DNA of 64,000 nucleotides from UBA1240 sp045599185 (GCA_045599185.1 JAZRVO010000006.1:1-64000); one strand, 5' to 3'; positions 43,728 to 53,338 are shown, numbered from the stretch's first letter. Program-made: numbers and translations. Notes: generated by a model from the sequence alone, not told the origin.

Positions 43728-45398
43728 TTACAGAGAAGCTGCAATTGCGCGTAACTGAGCAGCCATTCCCGGTTTGCCTTTCTGATCGTATTTATCAGCA
43801 ACATCGTAGAATGTCTTGCGTACGTATTCTTTAGAGTCTTCAGTTGAAAGAGCAGCCTTAATGTCTGGAATTGTCAACTTCTGACCCGGTTCAATTACAT
43901 CCGGATCTTCAATTTTTTCTTCTGTACCGGCAATAATTACAGGGAAGTAATTTTCGCGTTCTGAACCATAGAAACGGCGTGCAATAAGGATAAGCATATC
44001 TCCACGGCGTACTGTGTAGTACTGGGCGTTGTCAAGAACAACGTGACCGTTTGCCAGATTGCTTGTTTCTTTACCATTTCCACTGGTTAAGCTAGAAGAA
44101 AGTGTGTTACCGGCATCTTTTGATGCGTTGTTTGCCAGTGCAAGTTTGTTCTGCAAGTCTTTGTATTCTTTTGCAAGCAAAGCTTTTGCATCATTGCTTA
44201 AGGCGTTGTATTCGTTAAGTGCTTTCTGAATAGCGTTTACATCATTTGCAGTAATATCGTTGATATTTTTGTTGATGATTGCGCTGTTGTCTTTCTTCCA
44301 CTTGTTTGCAGCGTTTTCAGCATCAGCCTTTGCTTTTGCCTTGTTAAGCTTGTTCTGCAAGTCTTTGTATTCTTTCTGAACCAAAGCTTTTGCACCATCG
44401 CTCAAAGCGTTGTATTCGTTAAGTGCTTTCTGAATGGCATTTACATCATTTGCAGTAATATCGTTGATATTTTTGTTGATGATTGCGCTGTTGTCTTTCT
44501 TCCATTTGTTTGCAGCGTTTTCAGCATCGGTTTTTGCTTTTGCTTCTGCTTCAGTTTTAGCTTTTGCAGCAGCATCTGCTTTTGCCTTTGCATCAGCATC
44601 AGCCTTGGCTTTGTCGGCAGCAGCCTTTGCCTTTGCAAGCTTGTTCTGCAAATCTTTGTATTCTTTTGCAAGTTTAGCTTTTGCAGCATCGCTTAAAGAA
44701 TTGTAATCGTTGATTGCTTTCTGAATAGCGTCCAAATCATTTGCTGTAATGGAATTAACATCTTTATTGATGATTGCGCTGTGTGTCTGCTTCCATTTTG
44801 CAATGTCAGCATCTGCCTTTGCGTCAGCGTTTGCTTTTGCAAGTTTGTTCTGCAAATCTTTATATTCGCTTGTCAAAAGATTTTTTGCAGCAGGACTTAA
44901 CTTGCCGTATTCATCAATTGCTTTCTGAATTGCAGCAATATCATCTTTTGTAATGTTATTGATGCTTTTGCTCAAAATTGCATTATGATTCTGCTTCCAC
45001 TGGGCAGCTTCATTTTCTGCTGCGGCGCGCTGGGCTGCCAGTTCAGCTGCATCACTGCTTTCTACGTAGTTAGCATCCTTAATTTCGCCCTGAGCATTTG
45101 TCTGGGTTTTATCGTGGGTTGTAAGAGAATCACTTAACCCGTTGGTGTCTTCTGTTACCACCATGCCAGGTTCACTAATTTTATCCAAATCAGCATCGAT
45201 GATAGTATCACTTAAATCGTCAGCGGCAAAACCAGAAGAAATATCTGGGCTATCTGCTGCCGGAAAAGTGTTTTTCTTATTGTCCTGAGTTGTAACACTT
45301 AATGGTTCTTCTTTTGGTGCGGCTTTTTTTGATGAAGCACAAGAAACAAGTGAAACAATAAGGCAGAGTGCCATTGCTTTTAAAAGTAGCTTTTTCAT
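43728..45398 (-). CDS. Lipoprotein with tandem helical repeats and a C-terminal LysM domain
   Basis: A 556-residue precursor with a lipobox (SLVSC, Cys20). Residues 20-130 are low-complexity and acidic. Residues 130-430 contain four helical repeats of about 65-70 residues each, of the form W-K-x-NxxII-NKNINDITANDVNAIQ..KEYKDLQNKL, joined by Ala/Lys/Asp-rich linkers; the last two are almost identical at both protein and DNA level. Residues 455-510 form a LysM domain (YYTVRRGDMLILIARRFYG, then PDVIEPGQKLTIP), which normally binds peptidoglycan. It probably spans from membrane to cell wall. GGAGAAGTT precedes the ATG. Repeat number may vary between strains. Confidence 0.85.
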   Translation of the reverse strand: MKKLLLKAMALCLIVSLVSCASSKKAAPKEEPLSVTTQDNKKNTFPAADSPDISSGFAADDLSDTIIDADLDKISEPGMVVTEDTNGLSDSLTTHDKTQTNAQGEIKDANYVESSDAAELAAQRAAAENEAAQWKQNHNAILSKSINNITKDDIAAIQKAIDEYGKLSPAAKNLLTSEYKDLQNKLAKANADAKADADIAKWKQTHSAIINKDVNSITANDLDAIQKAINDYNSLSDAAKAKLAKEYKDLQNKLAKAKAAADKAKADADAKAKADAAAKAKTEAEAKAKTDAENAANKWKKDNSAIINKNINDITANDVNAIQKALNEYNALSDGAKALVQKEYKDLQNKLNKAKAKADAENAANKWKKDNSAIINKNINDITANDVNAIQKALNEYNALSNDAKALLAKEYKDLQNKLALANNASKDAGNTLSSSLTSGNGKETSNLANGHVVLDNAQYYTVRRGDMLILIARRFYGSERENYFPVIIAGTEEKIEDPDVIEPGQKLTIPDIKAALSTEDSKEYVRKTFYDVADKYDQKGKPGMAAQLRAIAASL

Positions 45399-45704
45399 AA
45401 CTTCTCCATGTTACGGCAAAAAGTTGCCTGTTTGGTTTCATAATATAACAGTAAATTGAATTGTTCAACACTTATGAAAAGTCTGTTATTCTACAGCTTT
45501 TTATATCGGCATTTATGCGGCGTTACCCAACAGCCAATTTTTTACAATTTTAAAATTTTACTATAAATTTACATCGGCTCAAATTACTGGGTTAAGCATG
45601 TCGGCACTTGAAACTTTAACATCGACGTGCCAGCGGTTTGCAGTGTTCCATAAATAAAATGCAGTTCATTTTGTCATGCTGAACAGGGTTCACGTTTGTC
45701 ATAG

Positions 45705-45725
45705 ATTCCGAATCGAGTTCGGAAT
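45705..45725. repeat. REP-like palindrome
   Basis: TTCCGAATCGAGTTCGGAA, followed by TGACAG. A related half, GTCATGCTGAACAGGG, lies 30 bases upstream. The gap 45399-45778 otherwise shows no gene. Confidence 0.7.
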
Positions 45726-45778
45726 GACAGTTTGTCGGTTGGGATGACAAAACTTTAAAATTCGAAGTTCAGAAAAAC

Positions 45779-45816
45779 AAAAAAGCCTTTTTAACGCAGT
45801 AACGCATTAAAAAGGC
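45779..45816 (-). terminator. Terminator of the EF-G-like gene
   Basis: GCCTTTTTAA and TTAAAAAGGC around a 13-base loop; T-rich on the minus strand. Confidence 0.75.
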
Positions 45817-45900
45817 CTGTACTTTTTTTATTGAAGAAACTTTTACGTATATAGAAAACTTTAAAGTTTCCGAAAAGCAAAAAAAAGTAAACGCTTAAAA

Positions 45901-47985
45901 TCAGTCTTCGCTTTGGCTTACGGTAATAAACTCTTTTGCAGCCTTAATTACTTCGTCTGCCAGCTTGCCCGAAATAGGGTCGTAATGGTCAAAACTTGTT
46001 TCAAAACTGCCTGTACCGCTGGTTAATGCGCGCAAATCAATTGCGTAGCGCAAAAGTTCTGCCTGCGGTGCCTGGGCGCGGATTTCTTCAATGCCGCCGC
46101 CAATGTCGCTTTGTCCCAAAATGCGTCCGCGCTTGCCAGAAAGGTCTGACATGATGTCGCCCAGATATTTTGATTCAACCAGAACCGTCAGGTTCATAAT
46201 CGGTTCAAGCAGAATTGCGCCGGCGTTGCGCATTGCGTCCTTAAACGCGTTGCGCGCGGCAATTTTAAACGCCATTTCGCTAGAATCTACCGGGTGTTCC
46301 TTTCCGTCCAGAACGGTTATGCCAACGTCTACAACCGGGTAACCGGCCAAAACGCCGTTTTCCATTGCTTCGTGCACGCCTTTTTCAATGCCGGGTATGT
46401 AACCTTTAGAAATTGCACCGCCAAAAACGGCGTTTGTAAACTTGTAGTTTTCGCCGCGCGGCAAGCTTTCAATTGAAAGAACAACGCGCCCGTACTGGCC
46501 GTGCCCGCCCGACTGCTTTTTATGGGTATATTCGGCCTGTGCCTTGCGCTGAATTGTTTCGCGGTAGGCAATGCGCGGAACGGCAGTAGCAATGCTGATT
46601 TTGCTTTGTGCCTGCACCTTGTTAAGCAGAATATTGATTTGCAGTTCGCCCATGCCGGAAAGTACGTTCTGCTTTGTTTCCGGGTTGAACCTGTAGGAAA
46701 GCGTGCGGTCTTCTTCTGCAAACTTGGCTAAAAGTTCGCTCATTTTGTCTTCGTCTTTCTTTTCTTTGGCACTTACCGCCATAGAAAAAACCGGTTCCGG
46801 GTGACGAAGTTTTACAAAAGTCAGCGCGTCCAAATTTGCGGCCAAAGTGTCGCTGGTTTTGGTTGCAGAAAGTTTGGCCGCAATACCAATGTCGCCGGCG
46901 CAAATGCTTTTTACTTCAACAAGTTTTTTACCCAAACAGCGGTAAAGCTTGCCGATTTTTTCTTTACGGCCTTCTGCAAGGTTAAAAACTTCGGTTTCGG
47001 CATTAAGGGCGCCGGTAATTACTTTAATGTAGGAAAGGCGGCCGCTGAACTGGTCGCTTGCGGTTTTTACAACCAGCCCGGTAAACGCGCCTTCGCCCGT
47101 AATTTTGCAAACCGCGTCAGTTCCTTCGGCAGTTTTGGCAGTTTCTATGCGGCCTTCCGGGCTTGGTGCAATGTCTGCAATAAAATTAAGCAGGCTTGCC
47201 ATACCCGAATTCTGCAAAACATCGCCGCAGAAAACCGGCACAATTCGGTTGTTTTCAAATGCCAGTTTAAGACCGGCAACAATTTCTTCCTGCGTTAATT
47301 CGCCTTCGTCAATAAACTTAATCAGCAGTTCGTCATCGCCTTCTGCGGCTGCCCCGGCCAAAACGCCCCGGGCATTTTTGTATATTTCTGCATATTCAGC
47401 AGGAATTTCGCTTTCGGTTTCAATTTTGCCGCTTGCTGCAAGTGCCTTGCCGCGCAAAACGTCAATTACGCCTTTGTAACTGCTGCCGCTGCCCATTGGA
47501 ATTGTAACCGGGCAAACTTCTACGTTAAATTTATCGTGAATGTCTTTTGTAATGGCTTCAACATTTGTGCGCTGGTCGTCAGTGCGGTTAATGAACACCA
47601 TGCGCGGCTTGTTGCGGCGGTCAAGGTCGCGCCAAAGTTTAATTGTTTCAATCTGCACGCCGTTTTTGCCGTCTACCAGCATAAGCGCCATTTCGCTGGA
47701 ACGGAACGCAGAAATAACTTCGCCTACAAAGTCGGAAGAACCGGGCGTGTCCCAGAAATTGATGAGTTTGTCGTTCCACTGGGCGTGAGCAAGGGCTGAA
47801 TAAATGGAAATTTTGTGTTCGATTTCTTCGGCGGTATAATCGCTTACTGTTTTGCCAGTTCCGGCCTGTTCTGTTTTGGCAATTACACCAGAAGCAAAAA
47901 GAAGCTGTTCAAAAAGCGTTGTTTTTCCGCTTTGTCCGTGTCCGGCAATGGCTACATTTCGTATATTTGCTGTTGTAAAATCCAT
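45901..47985 (-). CDS. EF-G-like translational GTPase (paralogue)
   Basis: A 694-residue GTPase with the EF-G domain order. G1 is GHGQSGKTTL (where classic EF-G has AHIDAGKTT), G3 DTPGSSDF, and G4 NRTD in place of the NKxD consensus. Domains III-V follow, with GMGELQINILL and the C-terminal DLSGKRGRILG region. The modified G1 and G4 place it among EF-G-like proteins of uncertain function rather than the main elongation factor; ribosome rescue, recycling or protection are possible. GGGGAA precedes ATG 47985. It stands alone, not in the str operon. Confidence 0.88.
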   Translation of the reverse strand: MDFTTANIRNVAIAGHGQSGKTTLFEQLLFASGVIAKTEQAGTGKTVSDYTAEEIEHKISIYSALAHAQWNDKLINFWDTPGSSDFVGEVISAFRSSEMALMLVDGKNGVQIETIKLWRDLDRRNKPRMVFINRTDDQRTNVEAITKDIHDKFNVEVCPVTIPMGSGSSYKGVIDVLRGKALAASGKIETESEIPAEYAEIYKNARGVLAGAAAEGDDELLIKFIDEGELTQEEIVAGLKLAFENNRIVPVFCGDVLQNSGMASLLNFIADIAPSPEGRIETAKTAEGTDAVCKITGEGAFTGLVVKTASDQFSGRLSYIKVITGALNAETEVFNLAEGRKEKIGKLYRCLGKKLVEVKSICAGDIGIAAKLSATKTSDTLAANLDALTFVKLRHPEPVFSMAVSAKEKKDEDKMSELLAKFAEEDRTLSYRFNPETKQNVLSGMGELQINILLNKVQAQSKISIATAVPRIAYRETIQRKAQAEYTHKKQSGGHGQYGRVVLSIESLPRGENYKFTNAVFGGAISKGYIPGIEKGVHEAMENGVLAGYPVVDVGITVLDGKEHPVDSSEMAFKIAARNAFKDAMRNAGAILLEPIMNLTVLVESKYLGDIMSDLSGKRGRILGQSDIGGGIEEIRAQAPQAELLRYAIDLRALTSGTGSFETSFDHYDPISGKLADEVIKAAKEFITVSQSED

Positions 47986-48202
47986 GTATTCCCCTTTTTG
48001 ATGAAAAATTGTTTGCAAAGCTTCTTGCAAGAAACTTTATAGAACATCATAAGTTTGGAATTCTGGAGTTGTCAAGAAAAAATTAAAAAATGTCAATAGG
48101 GTAAAGGCTAAAAAAAGCAGATAAATGTAAAAAAATTGAGTTTTTGGACATTTTTCTGCTTTTTTTGTAATTAGCCTTAATGCTGAGTTTTGAAGTTCTG
48201 TC

Positions 48203-48265
48203 ATTCCGAACTTGGTTCGGAATGTGTTTTTGGTAACAAACCGGATGCTGAACTAAATTCAGCAT
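48203..48265. repeat. Two adjacent REP-like palindromes of related types
   Basis: TTCCGAACTTGGTTCGGAA (48203-48223) is followed 22 bases on by ATGCTGAACTAAATTCAGCA (48245-48265) and then TGAC. The second is the TGCTGAA/TTCAGCA variant. The gap 47986-48347 has no gene. Confidence 0.75.
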
Positions 48266-48347
48266 GACTAGTTTTTGCTTTTAACTGGTGCTGGCCTGCA
48301 AAAAATGCAAAGCTTTGCGTGCAAAAATGCCTGCTTTTTATGACGGT

Positions 48348-49286
48348 TTACATTTTTACCGCGTAGCTGCTTGCAAACATTGCCTTCAGGTTTTGGCTTG
48401 TGTTGTATTTTTCGCCAATGCAAAACTCTTTTGACCACGTCATGTAATACGCCCAGGGCGTTTTGGATTTTTCAAGCATGGCAATGTCCGGAATGTAGCC
48501 GACTTCTGCAAGGGCTGCAACTTTGTTTTGCGTGGTTTCTTCCATTAATTTGGCAAAATCTTCGGCGTAGTCGCTTGGCTGATACTGCTGCAAGTAAATG
48601 TCAACAGAAATTACGTCTACAAATTCGTCGCCCGGATAGCCTTCCCGGTTTCGGCAGTTCCACACCCAAATCAGATTGTTCAGTTTTTTAACGTTTACAA
48701 AATAATCAAACATCAGTTTGTAAAGTTCCTTTGCAACTGCGCTGCCTTTGCGCCCCCACCAAAACCAGTCGCCGTCGCTTTCGTGAAAAGGCCGCCACAA
48801 AACAGGCACGTCGGCATTTTGGAAAACTTCAAGTTCTTTGGCAATTTTATCCATGTCGGCAAAAAAAGCTTTCCGTTCCGTGCTGCCGTCTTCCAGCACC
48901 TTGCACGGGTCAAAATCCGTATTTTTGGCATAAAAACTTTTGTCGTGGCCGCCAGCCGGCGAAAACCAGTGAAAGGAAAACGTAATTATTGCGTCTGTTG
49001 TTTGGGCAACTTTTAATGCCGTTTTTAATGTTTCCTTGTTTTCTTCAACTTCGGTCAGGCATTCCGGGCTGGCATCCTTATAGTTTATGTTTGGTGAATA
49101 AGCTAAAAGTTCAAAACCAATCAGTTTGGGCCAAAAACCGGTCTGTTCCTTTATATAGGCAAGTTCTTCCATTGGGTTTGTTTGGGTGTGCTGGCCGGTA
49201 ATAATTTTTTTACCGGCGGTTTGCACCAGATAATTTAAAAGTGCCTGGGCTTTTGGTGTTGCGTTTGGGTTAACTGCTTTCTGCAT
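48348..49286 (-). CDS. GH26 beta-mannanase
   Basis: A 312-residue glycoside hydrolase. The acid/base region is VLWRPFHESDGDWFWWG, and the nucleophile is the Glu of ALAEVGYIPD, both as in GH26 mannanases; KKIITGQHTQTN near the start is also typical. With the start at 49286 (AAGGA upstream) it has no signal peptide and would be cytoplasmic, acting on imported manno-oligosaccharides. The open frame continues to 49490 and contains a hydrophobic stretch (WLGVPTAVLIIFYI) that could anchor an exported form, but no start codon there has a ribosome binding site. Confidence 0.9.
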   Translation of the reverse strand: MQKAVNPNATPKAQALLNYLVQTAGKKIITGQHTQTNPMEELAYIKEQTGFWPKLIGFELLAYSPNINYKDASPECLTEVEENKETLKTALKVAQTTDAIITFSFHWFSPAGGHDKSFYAKNTDFDPCKVLEDGSTERKAFFADMDKIAKELEVFQNADVPVLWRPFHESDGDWFWWGRKGSAVAKELYKLMFDYFVNVKKLNNLIWVWNCRNREGYPGDEFVDVISVDIYLQQYQPSDYAEDFAKLMEETTQNKVAALAEVGYIPDIAMLEKSKTPWAYYMTWSKEFCIGEKYNTSQNLKAMFASSYAVKM

Positions 49287-49431
49287 GTTCTGTATTTCCT
49301 TATAAAAAAATCTGTTTAAATTTTTGAGTTTTATATAGAATATGATAAGCACAGCCGTAGGCACCCCCAACCATGAAAAAAGCCAGCGTGTGCTGTTTAG
49401 CTTTTCTGTAATTACCATTTGTATGCGCACA

Positions 49432-49462
49432 CGGAGGAGTTTTGCGAAGCAAAACTTCTTCG
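49432..49462. repeat. Palindrome of the AGTTTTGC/GCAAAACT family
   Basis: CGGAGGAGTTTTGC, loop GAA, GCAAAACTTCTTCG. Nearly the same as the palindrome at 303-330. Confidence 0.65.
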
Positions 49463-49501
49463 TTTTAGTAAAAGCTGACTTTATCTGCAATTGCTGGTGT
49501 C

Positions 49502-49522
49502 ATCCCGAATTTGTTTCGGGAT
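49502..49522. repeat. REP-like palindrome, variant
   Basis: TCCCGAATTTGTTTCGGGA; the TTCCGAA arms are changed to TCCCGAA on both sides, so the pairing is kept by compensating changes. Confidence 0.65.
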
Positions 49523-49695
49523 TTTATGGCTGTAGCGGAAGGCGTGCTTTTTGCAGCTGCCATAAATGCAAAGGCAAGCCCGGCGTGACAGGAACTTTTT
49601 GCAGTGCCTTGCCGACTTTTTGTTTGCGGTGAATATTTTACCACGATTTTGGCTTGTTTTGGGAACAGAAGATTTTTGAAAATGTATTTGGGCAT

Positions 49696-49727
49696 AAAAA
49701 AACACCGGCATTTTTACCGGTGTTTTG
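49696..49727 (-). terminator. Terminator of the lipoprotein gene at 49748
   Basis: AAAACACCGG and CCGGTGTTTT around CATTTTTA; T7 on the minus strand. Confidence 0.85.
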
Positions 49728-49747
49728 TGGTTTGTTACAGGGATTTA

Positions 49748-50137
49748 TTATTGTTTTATATAAGTTTTTTCCCCACACTCACATGTGTATTTGAATTGAT
49801 TAGTTGTACCAGCACTGTTGTCTATTGATTTTCCATCAAATGTCATTTTTACTTTACCATTTGCTGGTTCGTTATCTGTGCTTTTTGTCCAGTTTTCTAC
49901 TTTTCTAGGGTTTCCAGAATTACGATCTTTAACCAAATCATACAAACCAACTTTTCCGTCACTCATAAAGGCAAACCAATGGTCAGCATCAGCTTTATAT
50001 ATAGCTACAGTATTTCCTGTCGTCCAGCCACTAGAAGAACTGCTGCTGCTTCCGCCGCCGCCGCCTTTACAGGCGCACATACTAATTACCAAACCAAAAC
50101 AAAGGCACAAAGCCAATACTTTACAAATAGATTTCAT
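49748..50137 (-). CDS. Small poly-Gly lipoprotein
   Basis: A 129-residue precursor. The signal ends VISMCAC, with Cys23 the likely lipidated residue, followed by Lys, five Gly and a run of Ser before a compact domain. That domain (TVAIYKADADHWFAFMSDGKVGLYDLVKD, KVKMTFDGKSID) is predicted to be mostly beta strand. It shares the Cys-Gly5 start with the lipoproteins at 61578, 62225 and the broken one at 25487. Function unknown. AGGAG precedes the ATG. Confidence 0.8.
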   Translation of the reverse strand: MKSICKVLALCLCFGLVISMCACKGGGGGSSSSSSSGWTTGNTVAIYKADADHWFAFMSDGKVGLYDLVKDRNSGNPRKVENWTKSTDNEPANGKVKMTFDGKSIDNSAGTTNQFKYTCECGEKTYIKQ

Positions 50138-50729
50138 TTTAAACTCCTATAAAACTTTGCAATACTGCAAGGTTAAAATTCCTTAGCGGCAAATGCACGG
50201 GCATTAAATCCGCTTTTACATGGGTTTACAAAACATTTTAGCAACTATAACAATTTTTTATTTTATTGTACAGCGCTACACTTTTTGCAAATTTAACTGT
50301 TCAAACTTGCAAAAATTAAGTTTCAGCGGCAAAAAACCGTTTACTATAAAACATCACAAAAAATCAATAGTTACTAATTTTTTTATATATTACGCAAAAT
50401 AGCGCAATATTTGCAAATTTTTCTATTAAATTGTAAATACCGTGCTTAATAGTTTTACCATTCGGAACAATAAACTGTCATTCGGAACTTGTTTCGGAAT
50501 CCGTGGTAGATGCTGTGCTTTAGCCGCCGAAGGCTAACAAGTTCAGCATGACAAAAGGACTGACGAAATAAAAGGAATTCTGTCATTCGTAATGAAAAAG
50601 GTTTTGTCATTCCGAACTCGTTTCGGAATCTGTGCTTTTGCTGCCTGATTTGTCTCTAACTATTGTTTTGCCTACGCAAAAACTGCGACTATTTTTATAA
50701 AAGTTCAGCATGACAAAACAATTTTGCAT
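50138..50729. other. 590-base gene-free stretch with two REP-like palindromes
   Basis: TTCGGAACTTGTTTCGGAA (50480-50500) and TTCCGAACTCGTTTCGGAA (50609-50629) occur, with TTCAGCATGAC halves at about 50542 and 50704. A reversed piece of the 25097-25311 repeat is at about 50640-50690. No gene or terminator was recognised. Confidence 0.6.
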
Positions 50730-50945
50730 CTATTCTATGTCGTCGCTGCTGGTTTCGTTCAGCATTTCGGCGTCTTCACGGCCGTGGTACGTGTTCCATG
50801 CGGAAAAACTTTTTTCCGTGCCCGGGGCTGGTGCGTTTTTTTGCGCCGGTGCAGTGGCAGTGGCTTTTGCCGGGTTTGCCGGTTTTATCTGCACCGGGTG
50901 GCTGTATTGCCGCCTCATCATTGCATAATATTCGCTGTCGTCCAT
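50730..50945 (-). CDS. Small soluble protein of unknown function
   Basis: A 71-residue protein, MDDSEYYAMMRRQYSH at the start, then a Pro/Ala/Lys-rich middle and an acidic end (NETSSDDIE). There is no signal peptide or membrane segment. GGAGATTTTT directly precedes the ATG at 50945, which is the main evidence that it is translated. I recognise no family. It diverges from the coiled-coil gene at 51178. Confidence 0.55.
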   Translation of the reverse strand: MDDSEYYAMMRRQYSHPVQIKPANPAKATATAPAQKNAPAPGTEKSFSAWNTYHGREDAEMLNETSSDDIE

Positions 50946-51177
50946 AAAAATCTCCAAATTCTTAAAAAATCAATAAGCAAAACGTTTTTTTTCACCTTTT
51001 CTTGTTGTACGCAAAAGCAGGCATTTTTGCAAGGTTTTCAAATATTTTTGCTAAAACAAAAAATTGAAAAATACGTCATTTTACGTTTATAATATAGAAG
51101 AAACTTTTCTTTTCCTTTCAAAAAATGCCGCGCCACGCATTTGCAAAGCGCTAAAAATATGAAACAGGGAGATTTTT

Positions 51178-52566
51178 ATGCCAGTAAAAAACAAAACAGC
51201 TGCCGCCTTGGATGTGCAGCACAAGGAAGTTGTCAATAATTTACAGAATTACGAAAGTTCAATTGGCCGCCAGCTTTTAAGCGCTGCCACCGCCGAAGCA
51301 AATCAGGTAGAAGAATTTAACGATTATACCGCCCAAAAACAGGCACTTAACCGCCAGATTGGGCAAATTGAAGAAATTGTTCAAAACTTAAAAAATGCGG
51401 TTGCCAGTGCCGAAGAACAGAAAAAACAGCTTGCAGAGCTTGAATCTATAAGCGGCAACCGGCTGGAAACTTTGGGAAGCGAACTTTACAGCGCCTGCCG
51501 CACTTATGTTCCGCCGGAATTTGCAGAAGCCAAAGACGAAGCAGACACTTTGACCGAATCGATTAACGGCTACAAAAAGAAAGCCGACGACATTAAGCTG
51601 GAACTTGAGCGTGCAACAATTTTTCAGCGCATTCCGCTTCAGGTAAAGCTAAGTTCAATAAACAATTCGCTTTCGTTGCAGCAGAAAAAACTTAAAGGCG
51701 TGCTTAAAACTGGTGCCGGCAAAGTTGTTGCACAGGGGCGCGATGCAATTGCCCAAATGCCTGCGCCAGACACCTTGCTTGCTGCTTTTGCCGCAGGCAT
51801 TTCCGTTGCAGAAGAAATTAGCCAGAAGAAAAATGAACTTGCCGCCGCAAGCGAAGAAACCGTTGCCCTTCGCACAAGCCTTGTTGCTCTTTCCGTAAAC
51901 GATTCTAATGGTAAACGGCGCATTGCCCAAATAAAGGAAGAAATTGCCGGTTTGGAAAATGCCCAGAAAAAACTTTGCCAGAAAGTAGGGCAGAATTATG
52001 TTAATTTGTACTGCACAATGGACGGCGAAACAATTTTGCAGTGCGAAGGCATTGGCGAAACAGAAATGCCGCAGATTATTGAACAGCGCAAAAAACTTAA
52101 AAGCATTAGCCGCCGCTATGAAATTTTGCAGCTTACAAGCGAAATTGAAGAAGCAGACCGGAAAATTAACCAGTTTACAAGTGAAGCCGAAGACATTGCG
52201 CAGAAAATAGCCGCCTTGCAGGAAAGGGCAAAAACCGTTGATGAAAAAATTGCCGCGGCTAATTCTGCAAAAGAAGTTTTGCTGGGCAAGCGTGCCATGG
52301 TAGAAACTGAAGAAGGCACAACAATTAAGCTTTTGCGTGAAGAATATGGCGACAACCGCAGGCAGGCAAGTGCCACCGCCGCAATAAAGGAAAAAATAAG
52401 CGAAAAACTTGCCAGTGTTAAGCCGTTTGCCAATTCTGCCGGTGCGGAAGATGCAGAAGTTGCTGCAAGCGAAAATGCCGCTGAACAGGCAGAAGATTCT
52501 GTCGCCGGTTCTTGTGCTGAAGACTTTTGCAACGGCGAAGAAAACTGCAAAAAGGCAGACGAATAA
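51178..52566 (+). CDS. Large coiled-coil protein, unknown function
   Basis: A 462-residue, Ala/Glu/Lys-rich protein with long heptad-like stretches (residues 40-100, 215-265, 310-400). It has no signal peptide. A less regular central segment (GAGKVVAQGRDAIAQMPAPD) divides two coiled-coil arms, and the C-terminus is acidic with several Cys. It may act as a structural or scaffold protein; no family is recognised. GGGAG before the ATG. Its stop overlaps the PHP gene start (TAATG), so the two are co-translated. Confidence 0.75.
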   Translation: MPVKNKTAAALDVQHKEVVNNLQNYESSIGRQLLSAATAEANQVEEFNDYTAQKQALNRQIGQIEEIVQNLKNAVASAEEQKKQLAELESISGNRLETLGSELYSACRTYVPPEFAEAKDEADTLTESINGYKKKADDIKLELERATIFQRIPLQVKLSSINNSLSLQQKKLKGVLKTGAGKVVAQGRDAIAQMPAPDTLLAAFAAGISVAEEISQKKNELAAASEETVALRTSLVALSVNDSNGKRRIAQIKEEIAGLENAQKKLCQKVGQNYVNLYCTMDGETILQCEGIGETEMPQIIEQRKKLKSISRRYEILQLTSEIEEADRKINQFTSEAEDIAQKIAALQERAKTVDEKIAAANSAKEVLLGKRAMVETEEGTTIKLLREEYGDNRRQASATAAIKEKISEKLASVKPFANSAGAEDAEVAASENAAEQAEDSVAGSCAEDFCNGEENCKKADE

Positions 52567-53279
52567 TGGCCGCATACAAATTTGAAACCCACCTGCACAC
52601 GGCAGAAGTAAGTGCCTGCGGTGTAAGCCCTGCCGCCGATTACATTCAGGCGTATTCAAATGCAGGCTATGCAGGCATTATTGTTACCGACCATTTTTTT
52701 AACGGCAACTGCGGCGTAGACCCGTTTTTAAGCTGGGAAGAAAAAATTGATGCTTTTTGCCTTGGGTACGAAAATGCGCTGAACGCGGCAAAAGGTACGG
52801 ATTTTAAAGTTTTTTTTGGCATTGAATACAATTTTGGTGGCGATGAATATTTGCTTTACGGTTTAACCAAAAAGCATTTAAAGCAAATGCCCGAAATTAT
52901 GCAGATGACCCACGCCCAGCTTTTTGAAGCCATAAACAGCGTTGGCGGCCTTATGATTCAGGCACACCCTTTCAGGCGGCGCAGCTACATAAAGGAAGTG
53001 CGGCTGCATCCAAAAGATGTGCACGGTGCAGAAGTTTATAACGCCGGTAACCGCATGACCGAAAATTTTGAAGCTGTTGAATACGCAAAGCAGAACGGCC
53101 TTGTAATGACCAGCGGTTCGGATATTCACAATGCGGCAAATATTGTTAGCCCGGAACAGGCGGCAGCATTGGGCGTAAACAGAACCGGCGGCGTAGCCTT
53201 TGATGCCCGGCTTGAAACAATTGAAGATTATATAGCGGCCATAAAAACCGGCACAAATTACACATTGCTTGGAATTTAG
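52566..53279 (+). CDS. PHP-domain metal-dependent phosphoesterase
   Basis: A 237-residue member of the PHP superfamily. The metal ligands are visible in order: ETHLHTAE (HxH), VTDHFF, GIEYNF, QAHPFR and GSDIHN. Such proteins hydrolyse phosphate esters, for example histidinol phosphate, nucleoside 3',5'-bisphosphates or DNA 3' ends. The substrate cannot be assigned. The start codon overlaps the stop of the coiled-coil gene. A terminator follows at 53309. Confidence 0.9.
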   Translation: MAAYKFETHLHTAEVSACGVSPAADYIQAYSNAGYAGIIVTDHFFNGNCGVDPFLSWEEKIDAFCLGYENALNAAKGTDFKVFFGIEYNFGGDEYLLYGLTKKHLKQMPEIMQMTHAQLFEAINSVGGLMIQAHPFRRRSYIKEVRLHPKDVHGAEVYNAGNRMTENFEAVEYAKQNGLVMTSGSDIHNAANIVSPEQAAALGVNRTGGVAFDARLETIEDYIAAIKTGTNYTLLGI

Positions 53280-53308
53280 CCCGGCAAAACACAAAATCAC
53301 AAAGTTCA

Positions 53309-53338
53309 AAGCCAGCACTAAACCGCTGGCTTTTTTTA
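53309..53338 (+). terminator. Terminator after the PHP gene
   Basis: AAGCCAGC and GCTGGCTT around ACTAAACC, then seven T. Confidence 0.85.

Noticed and set aside
49286..49490. N-terminal extension of the GH26 gene with a hydrophobic segment
   Set aside because: Candidate starts lack ribosome binding sites and the segment runs through AT-rich non-family sequence with a palindrome; ATG 49286 has AAGGA upstream.
51655..52659. Long minus-strand frame (334 codons)
   Set aside because: It lies opposite the coiled-coil gene and is Phe/Cys-rich as expected for an antisense frame.
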